A DNA stretch of 64,000 nt from Rhodococcus wratislaviensis (GTDB taxonomy: Bacteria > Actinomycetota > Actinomycetes > Mycobacteriales > Mycobacteriaceae). The stretch spans positions 1-64,000 of the forward strand of contig NZ_UAUI01000001.1 in assembly GCF_900455735.1 (NCBI RefSeq), in the 5' to 3' direction. The notes below the pieces were generated by a model. That model did no database searches and was not told the DNA's origin. It saw only the letters and a list, made by a program, of their open reading frames with translations. Both the position numbers and the translations under genes were made by a program. Of this stretch, positions 1 through 11,171 are shown in pieces (position 1 is the first letter of the stretch; each line of letters opens with the position of its first letter).

Positions 1-23
1 CCGTGAGAGTCATGGGCTCACGG
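1..23. terminator. Short inverted repeat after the first gene
   Basis: CCGTGAG and CTCACGG form a 7-bp stem around a 9-nt loop. The loop contains the stop codon of the minus-strand gene that starts at 870. There is no T-run, so this is only a possible weak terminator. Confidence 0.3.
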
Positions 24-870
24 TAGCGAGCAACCGGCGGCACCGGTCACGCAATGCGGCACGAAGCGGTGCGGCGCGGGCGGCCAGCGCCGACTGCTCC
101 CGGACGTACTCGGCGCGGCCGTGTGGGGTCTCGATCGGGATCGGGGTGTACCCGTAGGCGGTGAGGTCGTACGGGCTGGCCCGCATGTCGAGTTCCCGTG
201 CGGCGAGCGCCAGCTCGAAGCAGTCGACGGTCAGGTCCGAGTCGATCATCGGCGCCAGCTTGAAGCAGTACTTGTACAAGTCCATGGACGCGTGCAGGCA
301 CCCGGGCTGCTCCCGCCCCAGCTGATCGGCCCGGGTCAACGGCTCACTGTTCCGCGGTTCGGCGGCGGGGGTGAAGAACCGAAACGCGTCGTAGTGGGTG
401 CACCGCAGGTGCAGCGACTCGACGACGGAGTCGGTGCCGCCCGGCCCGAGGCGCAGCGGGACGCTGCCGTGCCGCACCTCGTCGGACCGGTAGACCATCG
501 CCCACTCGTGCAGGCCGAAGCAGGACAGGTGGGTGGGACGCCCGGCGGTCGCCTCCATCAGTCGTGCGGTGAAGGCGACCGTGTCCGAGCGGCGCTGCAG
601 GAACTCCGGGTCGACGGTGACGCCGGCGGCGGTGCGGTGATACCCGCGGAGTTGGGCGTACTCCTGCCCGTCGGCGAGGACCGTTCCCCACCCGGGGTGC
701 CAGCGCAGCAGCTGATTCGGCCGGTAACTGTAGTAGGTGAACAGGAAGTCGATCACCGGGTGCGTCTCGCCGCGTTCCCGGCGCTCCAGGTGCGGTCCGA
801 TCAGTGCGGACACCCTCGCCCGGTGCCGGTCGCGGCGAGGGATCCACTCCGACGCATCCAGAACGTCCAT
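10..870 (-). CDS. Conserved actinobacterial protein, often labelled 3-methyladenine DNA glycosylase
   Basis: The 286-aa product is soluble, with no signal peptide or membrane segment. It is rich in His, Trp and Tyr, with conserved-looking stretches such as HPVIDFLFTYYSYRP near residue 37 and LSCFGLHEWAMVYR near 118. Proteins of this kind are called 3-methyladenine DNA glycosylase in many actinobacterial genomes. I see no helix-hairpin-helix or other glycosylase signature, so I treat that name as inherited annotation rather than shown function. The ATG at 870 lies 4 nt downstream of the stop of nothing on its own strand; the next gene on this strand ends at 875, just upstream, so the two are probably co-transcribed. 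Confidence 0.6.
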   Translation of the reverse strand: MDVLDASEWIPRRDRHRARVSALIGPHLERRERGETHPVIDFLFTYYSYRPNQLLRWHPGWGTVLADGQEYAQLRGYHRTAAGVTVDPEFLQRRSDTVAFTARLMEATAGRPTHLSCFGLHEWAMVYRSDEVRHGSVPLRLGPGGTDSVVESLHLRCTHYDAFRFFTPAAEPRNSEPLTRADQLGREQPGCLHASMDLYKYCFKLAPMIDSDLTVDCFELALAARELDMRASPYDLTAYGYTPIPIETPHGRAEYVREQSALAARAAPLRAALRDRCRRLLATVSP

Positions 871-874
871 CCGA

Positions 875-1963
875 TCAGCTCGTTCGCTGTCCCGGATTGA
901 CGCCGTTGACGCGGTGGGTGCCGTCGCGGACGGTGCCCACGTATTCCTCGACGAGGTCCTCGAGGGCGACGATGCCGACGATCTGCCCGGACGGGTCCGC
1001 CGCCGCCCCCAGGTGGGAGCTGGCGCGCCGCAGACTCGCCAGGGCCTCCGCGAGCGGGGTGGTGGTCGACATGCGCGGCAACGGACGGATGTCCGACCGC
1101 GGAATCAGGGTGTCGGGTCCGGCCTCCTCGTCGAGGATGTCGTCGAGCACGTCCTTGAGGTGCAGGTACCCGACGAGCGAGCCGTCCTCGGCGCGCACCG
1201 GGTAGCGGGAGTACCCGGTCTCGACGACGGCCTGCTCGATGGCGCCGAGCCGCGTTCCTCCCTCCGACAGCGGGATGGTCCGGGCCTCGTCGAGGGGGAT
1301 CATCACCTCGCTGACGGTGCGGTCGGTGGTCTCCAGCGCCTGGGTGAGCCGACGGTGCTCCTCCGCGTCGATCAGTCCCTCGGAACGGGATTCGCCGATC
1401 ATCTCGGACAGTTCCACCGCCGACACGGTGACGTCGAGTTCGTCCTTCGGCTCCACCCGCAGCAACCGCAGCGTCAGGTTGGCGCACAGGTTGTAGAAGG
1501 AGATCAGCGGGCGCGCCAGCTTGATGAACAGCAGGTGCACCGGGACCAGCAGCATCGCCGTCCGCTCCGGGCCCGCGAGTGCGATGTTCTTCGGCACCAT
1601 TTCACCGAGCAGGATGTGCAGCACCACGACCAGCGCCAGCGAGATCGTGAACGCCACCGGGTGCAGCAGCCCGGCGGGCAGGCCGACCGCGTGGAGCGGG
1701 ACCTCGAGGAGATGCGCGATCGCGGGTTCGGCGACCTTGCCGAGCAGGATCGAGCAGATGGTGATGCCGAGCTGCGCGGCCGCCAGCATCAGCGACAGGT
1801 TCTCGCCCGCCGTGATCACGGTGCGGGCGCGTTTCTTGCCCTGCGACTCCAGGGCCTCGAGCCGGTCGCGGCGGGCCGAGATCAGCGCGAACTCGGCGCC
1901 GACGAAGAAGGCGTTGCCTCCCAGCAGCACGAACGTGAGCAGCACACCGAAGAGGTCACTCAT
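875..1963 (-). CDS. CNNM/DUF21 and CBS-domain membrane protein (short form)
   Basis: The 362-aa protein has an N-terminal CNNM (DUF21) domain with about four hydrophobic segments (residues 1-185) and a tandem CBS pair (about 200-335) that would bind adenine nucleotides. It lacks the C-terminal CorC/HlyC domain present in its neighbour. The family includes Mg/Co efflux-related CorB/CNNM proteins and is often misnamed hemolysin. The start overlaps the end of the 1956-3326 gene by 8 nt, so the two are translationally coupled and may form a heteromer. The order matches what I recall of Rv1841c/Rv1842c. Substrate and direction of transport cannot be read from sequence. Confidence 0.85.
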   Translation of the reverse strand: MSDLFGVLLTFVLLGGNAFFVGAEFALISARRDRLEALESQGKKRARTVITAGENLSLMLAAAQLGITICSILLGKVAEPAIAHLLEVPLHAVGLPAGLLHPVAFTISLALVVVLHILLGEMVPKNIALAGPERTAMLLVPVHLLFIKLARPLISFYNLCANLTLRLLRVEPKDELDVTVSAVELSEMIGESRSEGLIDAEEHRRLTQALETTDRTVSEVMIPLDEARTIPLSEGGTRLGAIEQAVVETGYSRYPVRAEDGSLVGYLHLKDVLDDILDEEAGPDTLIPRSDIRPLPRMSTTTPLAEALASLRRASSHLGAAADPSGQIVGIVALEDLVEEYVGTVRDGTHRVNGVNPGQRTS

Positions 1964-3326
1964 CGTCGCCCTCCTCGGTGTCGGTGTCGCCGGTCTCGTC
2001 GGGCTTGGGGGTGAGCAGCACCCGGTCGATGCGCCTGCCGTCCATGTGGGTCACGGTGGCGACCCACCGGCCACCGGGATCGTGCGCGCCCTCGGGCAGT
2101 GGGAGTTCCACCTCGTCGCCCTCGTCGGGTATCCGGCCGAGCTCGGTGAGGACGAGTCCGCCGAGGGTTTCGTACTCGCCCTCGGGTGCCGTGTAACCGG
2201 TGGTGTCGGAGACCTCGTCGACGCGGAGGAGCCCGGAGCAGGACCAGCCGTCACCGACCCGCTGGACGTCGATCTCCGATTCGTCGTGCTCGTCGCGGAC
2301 GTCGCCGACGATCTCCTCGATCAGGTCCTCCATCGTGACCATCCCGGCGGTGCCACCGTATTCGTCGACGACGAACGCGACCTGCATGCCGTCGGACCGG
2401 ATCCGCTCCATCAGGGCGTCACCGTCCAGGCTGGAGGGCACCACGGGGACTTTCTGGGCGAGCGAGTTGAGGCGGGCGGTGCGCCGGCGGTGGGCGGGCA
2501 CCGCGAACGCGTGCTTGATGTGGACGATGCCGACGGCGTCGTCCAGGTCGCCGTCGACGACGGGGAAGCGGGAGAACCCGGTGCGGGAGGCGGTGTCGAT
2601 GAGGTCGGCGACCGTGTCCGTGGTGGACAGGGTCTCGATTTTCACACGGGGGGTCATCAGTTCCTCCGCGGTGCGTTCCCCGAACCGCAACGAGCGGTTC
2701 ACCAGCAGTGCCGTGCCCTTGTCGATGGCGCCGCGCTGCGCGGACGTCCGCACGAGCGAACCGAGCTCCTGCGGGGACCGCGCCGACCGCAGTTCCTCGG
2801 CCGGTTCGATGCCGAGGCGCCGCACCAGCCAGTTCGCGGTTCCGTTGAGCCCGTTGATGGCCCACTTGAAGATGAGTGAGAACGCGGCCTGCATGCCGGC
2901 CGTCGCACGGGCCGTGGGCAGGGGGTGGGCGATGGCGAGGTTCTTCGGCACGAGTTCGCCGAACACCATCGAAAACGAGGTCGCGAGAACGAGGGCGATC
3001 ACCAATGATGTTGCCGCGGCAGCGGATTCACTGAACCCGATCGCGGACAGCACCGGGGTGATGAAGCGGGCGAGGACCGGCTCGGACAGGTAGCCGGTGA
3101 TCAGCGTGGTGATGGTGATGCCGAGCTGCGCCCCGGACAACTGGAAGGACAGCGTGCGGTGGGCGTGCTGCACCTGCCGGGCCCGGCGGTCACCGTCGCG
3201 GGCGTGCGAGTCGACGGTGCTGCGTTCGAGGGCGGTGAGGGAGAACTCGGCCGCCACGAACAACGCGGTACCCGCGGTCAGGGCGAGAAAGCCGAGCAGA
3301 GCGAGAATGCTGAGCGCGATGTCCAT
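1956..3326 (-). CDS. CNNM/DUF21, CBS and CorC/HlyC-domain membrane protein
   Basis: The 456-aa protein has a DUF21/CNNM membrane domain (residues 1-195), a CBS pair (about 205-335; the segment [20 protein letters not shown] is typical of the second CBS) and a C-terminal CorC/HlyC domain (about 350-435). It ends in an acidic tail. By family it is a CorC/CNNM-type divalent-cation efflux component in the cytoplasmic membrane. It is the upstream partner of the coupled pair with the 875-1963 gene. No strong Shine-Dalgarno precedes the ATG at 3326, so a start slightly upstream cannot be excluded. Confidence 0.85.
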   Translation of the reverse strand: MDIALSILALLGFLALTAGTALFVAAEFSLTALERSTVDSHARDGDRRARQVQHAHRTLSFQLSGAQLGITITTLITGYLSEPVLARFITPVLSAIGFSESAAAATSLVIALVLATSFSMVFGELVPKNLAIAHPLPTARATAGMQAAFSLIFKWAINGLNGTANWLVRRLGIEPAEELRSARSPQELGSLVRTSAQRGAIDKGTALLVNRSLRFGERTAEELMTPRVKIETLSTTDTVADLIDTASRTGFSRFPVVDGDLDDAVGIVHIKHAFAVPAHRRRTARLNSLAQKVPVVPSSLDGDALMERIRSDGMQVAFVVDEYGGTAGMVTMEDLIEEIVGDVRDEHDESEIDVQRVGDGWSCSGLLRVDEVSDTTGYTAPEGEYETLGGLVLTELGRIPDEGDEVELPLPEGAHDPGGRWVATVTHMDGRRIDRVLLTPKPDETGDTDTEEGDDE

Positions 3327-3632
3327 GTGTCATCGCCGCCGAGCTGAGGAACGGGGGTCGCCGGGTTTGTCACCCGGCTCGCTAGAGGAGCCCTCCGAAC
3401 CGGCGGAATCGGAGTCCGATTCCACGGAGCAGGAGGCGACGGCACTCCCGGAGACGGCGGGTGGGGCGCTTGCTTCGTGTGTGGGTGCCGCGGGCACCGG
3501 AGTCCTCTCGTTCGGCCTCGACGGCCCGGACGGGTCCGGCGCCGAGAACTGGTGTGGTTGAGCGACCCATGATACCGGTGGATGTCCGGTTCCGTGGAAC
3601 AGGACACCCACCGGCGCATCAGGATGCGGTCG
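3327..3632. other. Intergenic gap without convincing gene
   Basis: About 306 nt separate the CNNM gene from guaB1. A 93-aa minus-strand reading frame (3330-3611) is low-complexity Pro/Ser/Glu sequence without a ribosome binding site or family resemblance. I do not call it a gene. The promoter of the CNNM pair probably lies here. Confidence 0.5.
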
Positions 3633-5072
<1,440 letters not shown>

Positions 5073-5951
5073 TCAGGACGATACCGGGGAAGTTGCGGTG
5101 GTGTCGGATGTCCGCTGGGCCTGCGACCTGGACAGTCCGATCGTGGCCACCAGCATCACCGCGACCGCGCAGCCGACGACGACGAGTCCGGGGCCCGACA
5201 CCCGCAGCCGCTCGTCGAGGACGGTCATGCCGAGGAAGACGGCGGCGAGTGGTTCGGCGATGGTCAGCGCGGGCAGTGACGCGGACAGCGGACCCACCTG
5301 GAAGCCGCGCTGCTGCAGATACACCCCGACCAGGCCGGCGGCGACGAGCGCCCACGCCTGCCAGCTGCTCAGCACCGCCCACAGCCCGCGGGGCACGAGT
5401 TCGACGACGTATTTGGTGAACGCGACCGCCACCCCGTACAGGATGCCGCCCGCCCCGCCGAGCAGCAGCGCCCGCCATCCGGGGTCGATCTTCGACATCC
5501 CCGCGGCGGCGGCGACCGCCACCACGGCGAGGAGGATGCCGAGCGGCACCACCCATTCCCGGAACGGGGCGTCGATGTTGCCCTCGGTGGGGTCGCCGAT
5601 CACCAGGAAGATCGCGAGCGCGACGGCCAGCGCGACGGCGAGGGCCCAGGTGGTGCGGCTGAGCCGGTACCCGGAGAACTTCGCCGACAACGGCAACGCG
5701 AACAGCAACGCCGTCACCAGCAGCGGTTGCACCACGAGCACCGATCCGAGCGCCAACGCCACCGCCTGCATCGCGTACCCGCCGCCGTCGCCGACGAAGC
5801 CGGCCCACCAGCGGGGACTGCGCAGCAGGGTGGTCATCAGCGCGGCGTCCTCGGGGACCGCGGACGCCGCGCTCTGCTGGGCGACCGATGCGCACGCGAA
5901 CAGCAACGCCGCGATCAGTGCGCACACGATCGACGCGAACGGCAGGGACAT
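5073..5951 (-). CDS. DMT-superfamily (EamA-like) transporter
   Basis: The 292-aa protein is almost entirely hydrophobic, with nine or ten predicted membrane segments arranged as two repeats, as in drug/metabolite transporters. A short Gln/Ser-rich stretch (VAQQSAASAVPEDA) follows the first helix. It sits 5 nt after the helicase gene and 3 nt before guaB1, so it is co-transcribed with both. Substrate is unknown; the operon link to a GMP-salvage enzyme makes a nucleobase or nucleoside conceivable, but this is only inference from position. Confidence 0.75.
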   Translation of the reverse strand: MSLPFASIVCALIAALLFACASVAQQSAASAVPEDAALMTTLLRSPRWWAGFVGDGGGYAMQAVALALGSVLVVQPLLVTALLFALPLSAKFSGYRLSRTTWALAVALAVALAIFLVIGDPTEGNIDAPFREWVVPLGILLAVVAVAAAAGMSKIDPGWRALLLGGAGGILYGVAVAFTKYVVELVPRGLWAVLSSWQAWALVAAGLVGVYLQQRGFQVGPLSASLPALTIAEPLAAVFLGMTVLDERLRVSGPGLVVVGCAVAVMLVATIGLSRSQAQRTSDTTATSPVSS

Positions 5952-5956
5952 GCCTC

Positions 5957-7354
5957 TCAGTGTGCCCCGCGGTTGCGGTGTCCGTGCGGAGTTGACGCAG
6001 GTCCGGGTTTCCGACCGCGCCGGGCACCCGCCCGCGGTGCGCCGCCGTCCCCGGGCCGGCCGCGGCGGGCCGGCCGACCCCCGGTGTCGTGCGCCTGCCT
6101 GCCCTTCTTCGGGGTGTCCTGCGCCGGTGCCCGGGTGTCGGGCGCGGGGACCGCCTTCCCGGTGGGGCGGCGGGCGCCGGTGATCTCGGCCAGCACCGGG
6201 TCGCCGGGCCGCACCCGCACGCCGTCCACCTCGATCCCGGCCTTGCGGGTCAGCTTCTCCACCTCGGCGCGTTCGTCCTCGGTGACGAGGGTGACCACGA
6301 CACCGGGCTCACCGGCGCGGGCGGTGCGGCCGGCGCGGTGCAGGTAGTCCTTGGGGTCGGCCGGGGGATCGACGTGGACGACGAGCGAGATGTCGTCGAC
6401 GTGGATGCCCCGCGCCGCCACGTCGGTGGCCACCAGGACCGGGGTGGTGCCGTCGGCGAACGATTCGAGGGTGCGGGTGCGGTTGTTCTGCGCCTTGCCG
6501 CCGTGCAGGGCGCCCGCGGAGATACCGGCCTCGTGGAGTTGCTGCGCGAGCCGGTCCACCCCGTACTTGGTGCGCACGAACATGAGGGTGCGTCCCGCAC
6601 GTGAACCGATATGTGCCACAACGGATCTCTTGTCGACCCGGTCGACGAACAGCAGGTGGTGGCGCATGGTGCTCACCGACGCGGTGACCGGCGCCGTCGA
6701 GTGGGTCACCGGGTCTCGCAGGTACCGCCGGACGAGGGTGTCGACCTCCCCGTCGAGGGTCGCCGAGAACAGCAGCCGCTGACCGTCCGCCGGGGTCTTG
6801 TCGAGGATCGTCGTGACCTGCGGCATGAACCCCAGGTCGGCCATGTGGTCGGCCTCGTCGAGCGTCAGCACGGTCACGTCGTCCAGCGACACCGATCCCT
6901 GCGCCATGTGGTCGGCGAGGCGTCCGGGCGTCGCGATCAGCAGGTCGACGCCCCGCGACAGGATCTCGACCTGACGTTTGATGGGAATCCCGCCGACGAC
7001 GTTCGCCACCCGCAACCCCACGGACAGGGCCGGCTCGTCCAGCGCGCGCTCGATCTGCAATGCCAGTTCCCGGGTGGGCACCAGGACGATGCCGCGCGGG
7101 AAGCCCCGCCTGCTCGCGGCGCCCTTGAGCCGCACGAGCATCGGCAGTCCGAACGCGAAGGTCTTCCCGGACCCGGTCGGCGCGCGGCCCAGAACGTCGC
7201 GGCCCGCGAGGACGTCGGGGATGGTGGCCGCCTGGATCGGGAACGGCGCCCCGATGCCGCTGCGGTCGAGGGCGTGGGTCATCACCGCGGGGAGACCGAG
7301 CGCGAGGAACGTCTCACCCACCGGTGCGGGCGAGGAGAACTCGTCGTCGGGCAT
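5957..7354 (-). CDS. DEAD-box RNA helicase
   Basis: The 465-aa product has the full DEAD-box set in order: Q-motif region, motif I APTGSGKT, motif Ia PTREL, motif II DEAD (LTLDEADHMADLGF), motif III SAT, motif IV/V ATDVAARGIHV and motif VI HRAGRTARAG. A basic Arg/Gly/Pro-rich tail follows residue 400 and would aid RNA binding. By family it is a cytoplasmic ATP-dependent RNA remodeller, possibly cold-linked. It is first in the operon with the DMT transporter and guaB1. A paralogue with a longer RGG-type tail lies at 9054-10946; both share the unusual DEADxMADxGF motif. Confidence 0.9.
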   Translation of the reverse strand: MPDDEFSSPAPVGETFLALGLPAVMTHALDRSGIGAPFPIQAATIPDVLAGRDVLGRAPTGSGKTFAFGLPMLVRLKGAASRRGFPRGIVLVPTRELALQIERALDEPALSVGLRVANVVGGIPIKRQVEILSRGVDLLIATPGRLADHMAQGSVSLDDVTVLTLDEADHMADLGFMPQVTTILDKTPADGQRLLFSATLDGEVDTLVRRYLRDPVTHSTAPVTASVSTMRHHLLFVDRVDKRSVVAHIGSRAGRTLMFVRTKYGVDRLAQQLHEAGISAGALHGGKAQNNRTRTLESFADGTTPVLVATDVAARGIHVDDISLVVHVDPPADPKDYLHRAGRTARAGEPGVVVTLVTEDERAEVEKLTRKAGIEVDGVRVRPGDPVLAEITGARRPTGKAVPAPDTRAPAQDTPKKGRQAHDTGGRPARRGRPGDGGAPRAGARRGRKPGPASTPHGHRNRGAH

Positions 7355-7391
7355 ATCGAGAAGGCTACCGCCTCCGAGGTGGGGCCTTCGA

Positions 7392-7434
7392 CGCCTCGGC
7401 CGTGCCGTACACGCGGTACGTCACGGCCGAGGCG
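7392..7434 (-). terminator. Hairpin terminator after gnd
   Basis: CGCCTCGGCCGTG and CACGGCCGAGGCG form a perfect 13-bp stem (7392-7404 with 7422-7434). The loop itself can extend the stem through CGTAC/GTACG. It lies just beyond the gnd stop. Like many high-GC actinobacterial terminators it has no long U tract. Confidence 0.65.
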
Positions 7435-7449
7435 GGCAGTCGGCGACGC

Positions 7450-8901
7450 TCAGGCCTGCACTTCGCTGCGGTCACCGCTCCAGAGGGTGTGGAACTTGCC
7501 CTCCGCGTCGACCCGCTCGTAGGTGTGGGCGCCGAAGAAGTCGCGCTGCCCCTGCGTCAGGGCGGCGGGCAGCCGCTCCGCGCGCAGGGCGTCGTAGTAG
7601 GACAGCGACGACGCGAACGCCGGCACCGGGATCCCGAGCAGCGTGGCGGTGGAGACCACCCGTCGCCAGCTGTCGATGGCCGTCTCGATGGCGTCCCGGA
7701 AGTACGGGGCCAGGATGAGGCTCGGCAGCTTCGGGTTCTCGTCGTACGCGTCCTTGATCCGGTTGAGGAACCGGGCGCGGATGATGCAGCCGCCACGCCA
7801 GATGGTCGCGAGGTCGGCGGGGTGCAGGTCCCAGTCGTATTCGGCGCTGCCGGCCGCGATCTGGTCGAATCCCTGCGCGTAGGCCACGACCTTCGACGCA
7901 TACAGGGCCTGCCGGATGTCCTCGGTGAACTGGGCGGCATCGGTGGGCTTGTCGGCGAGGACGCCGGACGCCAGCCCGACCGCGGCCTTGCGCTGCTCGC
8001 GGGACCCGGACAGGGCGCGGGCGAACACGGCCTCGGCGATTCCGGTGACGGGGACACCGAGGTCGAGCGCCGACTTGACGGTCCAGCGGCCGGTGCCCTT
8101 CTGCTCGGCGGCGTCGACGATCACGTCGACGAGCGGCTTACCGGTCTTGGCGTCCGTCTGCCGCAGCACCTCCGCGGTGATCTCGACGAGGTAGCTCTCG
8201 AGGTCGCCGCCGTTCCATTCGGTGAACACGTCGGCGATCTTGCCGGCGTCGTAGCCGAGGGCGGACCCGAGCAGGTTGTACGCCTCGCCGATGAGCTGCA
8301 TGTCCGCGTACTCGATGCCGTTGTGCACCATCTTCACGAAGTGGCCGGACCCGTCGGGGCCGATGTGCGTGCAGCAGGGGGTGCCGTCGACCTGCGCGGC
8401 GATCGACTCGAGCAGCGGTCCGAGGGCCGCGTAGGACTCCTTCGGGCCGCCCGGCATGATCGACGGACCGTTGAGCGCGCCCTCCTCGCCGCCGGAGATG
8501 CCGGCGCCGACGAAGTGCAGGCCACGCTCCCGGAGCGAGGCCTCGCGGCGGATCGTGTCCGTGTACAGGGCGTTGCCGCCGTCGATGATGATGTCACCGG
8601 GCTCCATCGCCGCGGCGAGTTCCTCGATGACGGCGTCGGTGGGGTCGCCGGCCTTGACCATGATCAGCACGCGGCGCGGCTTCTGCAGCGCGCCCACGAA
8701 CTCCTCGATCGTCTCGGTGCGGACGAAATCGCCCTCGCTGCCGTGCTCCTCGATGAGGGCGTCGGTCTTGGCGATGCTGCGGTTGTGCAGCGCGACCGTG
8801 TGACCGTGCCGGGCGAAGTTGCGGGCGATGTTAGAGCCCATGACGGCCAGTCCCGTGACGCCGATCTGGGCGCGGGCACCCTCAGTGTTGTCGATAGTCA
8901 T
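7450..8901 (-). CDS. gnd: 6-phosphogluconate dehydrogenase (decarboxylating)
   Basis: Oxidises and decarboxylates 6-phosphogluconate to ribulose 5-phosphate with reduction of NADP in the oxidative pentose phosphate pathway. The 483-aa product opens with a Rossmann motif (GVTGLAVMGSNIARN), carries the substrate-binding signature IIDGGNALYTDTIRR and the catalytic Lys/His region GPDGSGHFVKMVHNGIEY. The long C-terminal helical domain marks the classical long-chain dimeric form. I chose the ATG at 8901 because GAGGGA lies about 11 nt upstream and residues before it in the longer frame (to 8976) do not fit the family. The mycobacterial orthologue is gnd1. Confidence 0.95.
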   Translation of the reverse strand: MTIDNTEGARAQIGVTGLAVMGSNIARNFARHGHTVALHNRSIAKTDALIEEHGSEGDFVRTETIEEFVGALQKPRRVLIMVKAGDPTDAVIEELAAAMEPGDIIIDGGNALYTDTIRREASLRERGLHFVGAGISGGEEGALNGPSIMPGGPKESYAALGPLLESIAAQVDGTPCCTHIGPDGSGHFVKMVHNGIEYADMQLIGEAYNLLGSALGYDAGKIADVFTEWNGGDLESYLVEITAEVLRQTDAKTGKPLVDVIVDAAEQKGTGRWTVKSALDLGVPVTGIAEAVFARALSGSREQRKAAVGLASGVLADKPTDAAQFTEDIRQALYASKVVAYAQGFDQIAAGSAEYDWDLHPADLATIWRGGCIIRARFLNRIKDAYDENPKLPSLILAPYFRDAIETAIDSWRRVVSTATLLGIPVPAFASSLSYYDALRAERLPAALTQGQRDFFGAHTYERVDAEGKFHTLWSGDRSEVQA

Positions 8902-8979
8902 GGATACAGCATTCCCTCTCGCTCGGCGGTAGTGAAATCGGCGGCTACGAAAACCTCGACCGCCTAAGCCAAACATACG

Positions 8980-9015
8980 AAGGCCGGCCGTCGCACACGC
9001 GACGGCCGGCCTTCT
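8980..9015 (-). terminator. Strong hairpin terminator after the second helicase
   Basis: GAAGGCCGGCCGTCGC and its complement form a perfect 16-bp stem around a 4-nt loop (ACAC). It lies 39 nt beyond the helicase stop and before gnd. Confidence 0.8.
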
Positions 9016-9053
9016 CTCACAGTTCGATGTTCGGTTGTCCGATCAGCGATCGA

Positions 9054-10946
9054 TCAGCTGCGGCGCTCACGCCGCGGGCCGTCGAAGCCGTCGTACGAGC
9101 GACGTTCCGTGCGGCTGCGGAACCCGCCACCGGTCGTCGCCGCGGGGCGACGCTCCGACGTGGCCGCGGGGCGGCGATCGTCACGGCGGTCGTCGCGGCG
9201 GAACCCGCCTGCCGCACCGCGGTTGTCGCCGAAGTCGCGGCGCGGTGCGCTGCGGTCGAAGCTGCGCTCGCCGGTGCCGCGGTGGCTGTCGCCGCGGTCG
9301 CCGAAGTCGCGGCGCGGGGCGCTGTTGCCGCCGCCGTACTCGCGGCGGGGTGCGCTGTCACCGAAGTCGCGGCGCGGGGCCCGATCGGTGAACGTCCGGT
9401 TGTCGCGGTCACCGCGGTACCCGCCGCGGTTGTCGCCGTCGCGCTGCGGGCGGTCGCCCCGGTAGCCGCCGGACCGGTTGTCGGTCTGGTCGCGGCGCGG
9501 GCCACGGCCCTCGAAGCTGCGACCGCCCGACGGACGGTCGCCGAAGCTGCGCTCGCCACGGTCACTGCGATTGCCGCGGTAGCCGCCGCCGTCGCGGCCT
9601 GCGTATCCGCCTTCACGGCGGGGGCCGCGGTCACCGAACTTGCGGTCGCCGCCACGCTCACCGCGGGAGTAGGTGTCGCGCACCGGTTCTCCGCTGGGCG
9701 CCTTGGCGCCGGTGATGCTGGCCAGCTTCTCCGAGCCGGGGGTGACGGGCACGGCGGTGGCGTCGACACCCGCCATCCCGGTCAGGCGGCGGAATGTGCG
9801 CTTCTGGTTGGGGAGCACGATCGCGACGACGGTGCCCTTCTCGCCTGCACGGGCGGTCCGGCCTGCACGGTGCAGGTAGTCCTTGTGGTCGGCGGGCGGG
9901 TCGACGTGGACGACCAGGTCGATGCCGTCGACGTGGATGCCGCGGGCGGCGACGTCCGTCGCGACGAGCACGGGGGTGCGGCCGTTCTTGAACCGTTCGA
10001 GGACACGGGTGCGCTGGTTCTGCGCCTTGCCGCCGTGCAGCGCCTCGGCGGCGATCCCCACCGCGCGGAGGCGGTCGGTGATGCCCTCGCAGCCGAGCTT
10101 GGTGCGGGCGAACATGATCGTGCGGCCGTCGCGGGCACCGATTTCCGCGAGGACGTTGTCCTTCTGGCCGCGGTCGACGAGCAGCACGTAGTGCTCCATC
10201 GTGTCGACGCTGGCCCGACCGTCCTCGGTGGAGTGCTGGACGTGGTCGGGCAGGAACTGGCGGACCAGCGACTGCACCTCACGGTCCAGGGTGGCCGAGA
10301 ACAGGAGACGCTGGCCGTCGGCCGGGGTCTCCCCGAGGATGGCCCGGACCTCGGGCAGGAAGCCCATGTCGGCCATCTGATCGGCTTCGTCGAGCGCGGT
10401 GATCTCGATGGAGTCGAGGATGCAGGTGCCCTGACGCAAGTGGTCGTTCAGCCGGCCGGGGGTGGCGACGAGGATGTCGACGCCGCGGCGCAGCTGGTCG
10501 ACCTGCTTGGTGAACGGGGTGCCGCCGACGGCGGGGCGGACGGTCAGTCCCATGGCCCCGGCGTACGAGTTGAGGGAGTCGACCACCTGGAATGCGAGTT
10601 CACGGGTGGGAACGAGCACCAGGGCGCGGGGACGCTTGGGTGCGGGCCGGTCCTCGTGCCGGGACAGGCGGGTGAGCATCGGCAGGCCGAATGCGAGGGT
10701 CTTGCCCGATCCGGTCTGTGCGCGGCCGAGGACGTTGGTGCCGGCCAGCGCATCGGGGACGGCCAGCGCCTGGATCGGCGAGGGGACGGTGATGGAGTTG
10801 CGGGCGAGGGCCTGCACCAGGGGTGCGGGCAGGCCGATCTCGGCGAACGTCACGGTGGCCGTGTCGGCCTCGGTGGCGCTCTGATCAGGGGTTACGGTCT
10901 CGGTCTGCTCTAGTGGGGCAGACGTCGTCTGGACAGCGTTGGTCAC
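9054..10946 (-). CDS. DEAD-box RNA helicase with long RGG-like disordered tail
   Basis: The 630-aa protein has a complete helicase core (AQTGSGKT, PTREL, LDEADQMADMGF, SAT, ATDVAARGIHV, HRAGRTARAG) in residues 30-400. It is followed by about 190 residues of Arg/Gly/Asp/Ser-rich, almost certainly disordered, sequence. The tail repeats APRRDFGD-like units four times and GGYRGDR-like units several times; the DNA shows matching near-identical 17-18-nt copies around 9229, 9299 and 9359. Such tails bind RNA and favour condensate formation in related helicases. The GTG start at 10946 has GGAGAGG about 8 nt upstream. More than 200 nt of leader precedes it, as is common for cold-inducible helicases. 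Confidence 0.9.
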   Translation of the reverse strand: MTNAVQTTSAPLEQTETVTPDQSATEADTATVTFAEIGLPAPLVQALARNSITVPSPIQALAVPDALAGTNVLGRAQTGSGKTLAFGLPMLTRLSRHEDRPAPKRPRALVLVPTRELAFQVVDSLNSYAGAMGLTVRPAVGGTPFTKQVDQLRRGVDILVATPGRLNDHLRQGTCILDSIEITALDEADQMADMGFLPEVRAILGETPADGQRLLFSATLDREVQSLVRQFLPDHVQHSTEDGRASVDTMEHYVLLVDRGQKDNVLAEIGARDGRTIMFARTKLGCEGITDRLRAVGIAAEALHGGKAQNQRTRVLERFKNGRTPVLVATDVAARGIHVDGIDLVVHVDPPADHKDYLHRAGRTARAGEKGTVVAIVLPNQKRTFRRLTGMAGVDATAVPVTPGSEKLASITGAKAPSGEPVRDTYSRGERGGDRKFGDRGPRREGGYAGRDGGGYRGNRSDRGERSFGDRPSGGRSFEGRGPRRDQTDNRSGGYRGDRPQRDGDNRGGYRGDRDNRTFTDRAPRRDFGDSAPRREYGGGNSAPRRDFGDRGDSHRGTGERSFDRSAPRRDFGDNRGAAGGFRRDDRRDDRRPAATSERRPAATTGGGFRSRTERRSYDGFDGPRRERRS

Positions 10947-11171
10947 GCAGGTACCTCTCCGGGCATAGGGCGCGTCGCGGAGCGGGGGCTGTCATGCAGC
11001 ACGCACAAAGGGACGAGCCAGGGCACATGTCACCTGGTCAATCCATTCGCGGAAGTGCGGGGAATTGGGCTGTGTGCCGTTTCAGTGTTGATGGGCCGCA
11101 GTGGCGACCGTCGACCAGTGTACGCGACGGGGCGCCCGGATATCGAACCCGGCGGGTTGTGAGCTGGGCGA

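Noticed and set aside
3330..3611. 93-codon minus-strand frame before the CNNM gene
   Set aside because: Low-complexity Pro/Ser/Glu sequence, no ribosome binding site, no family likeness.
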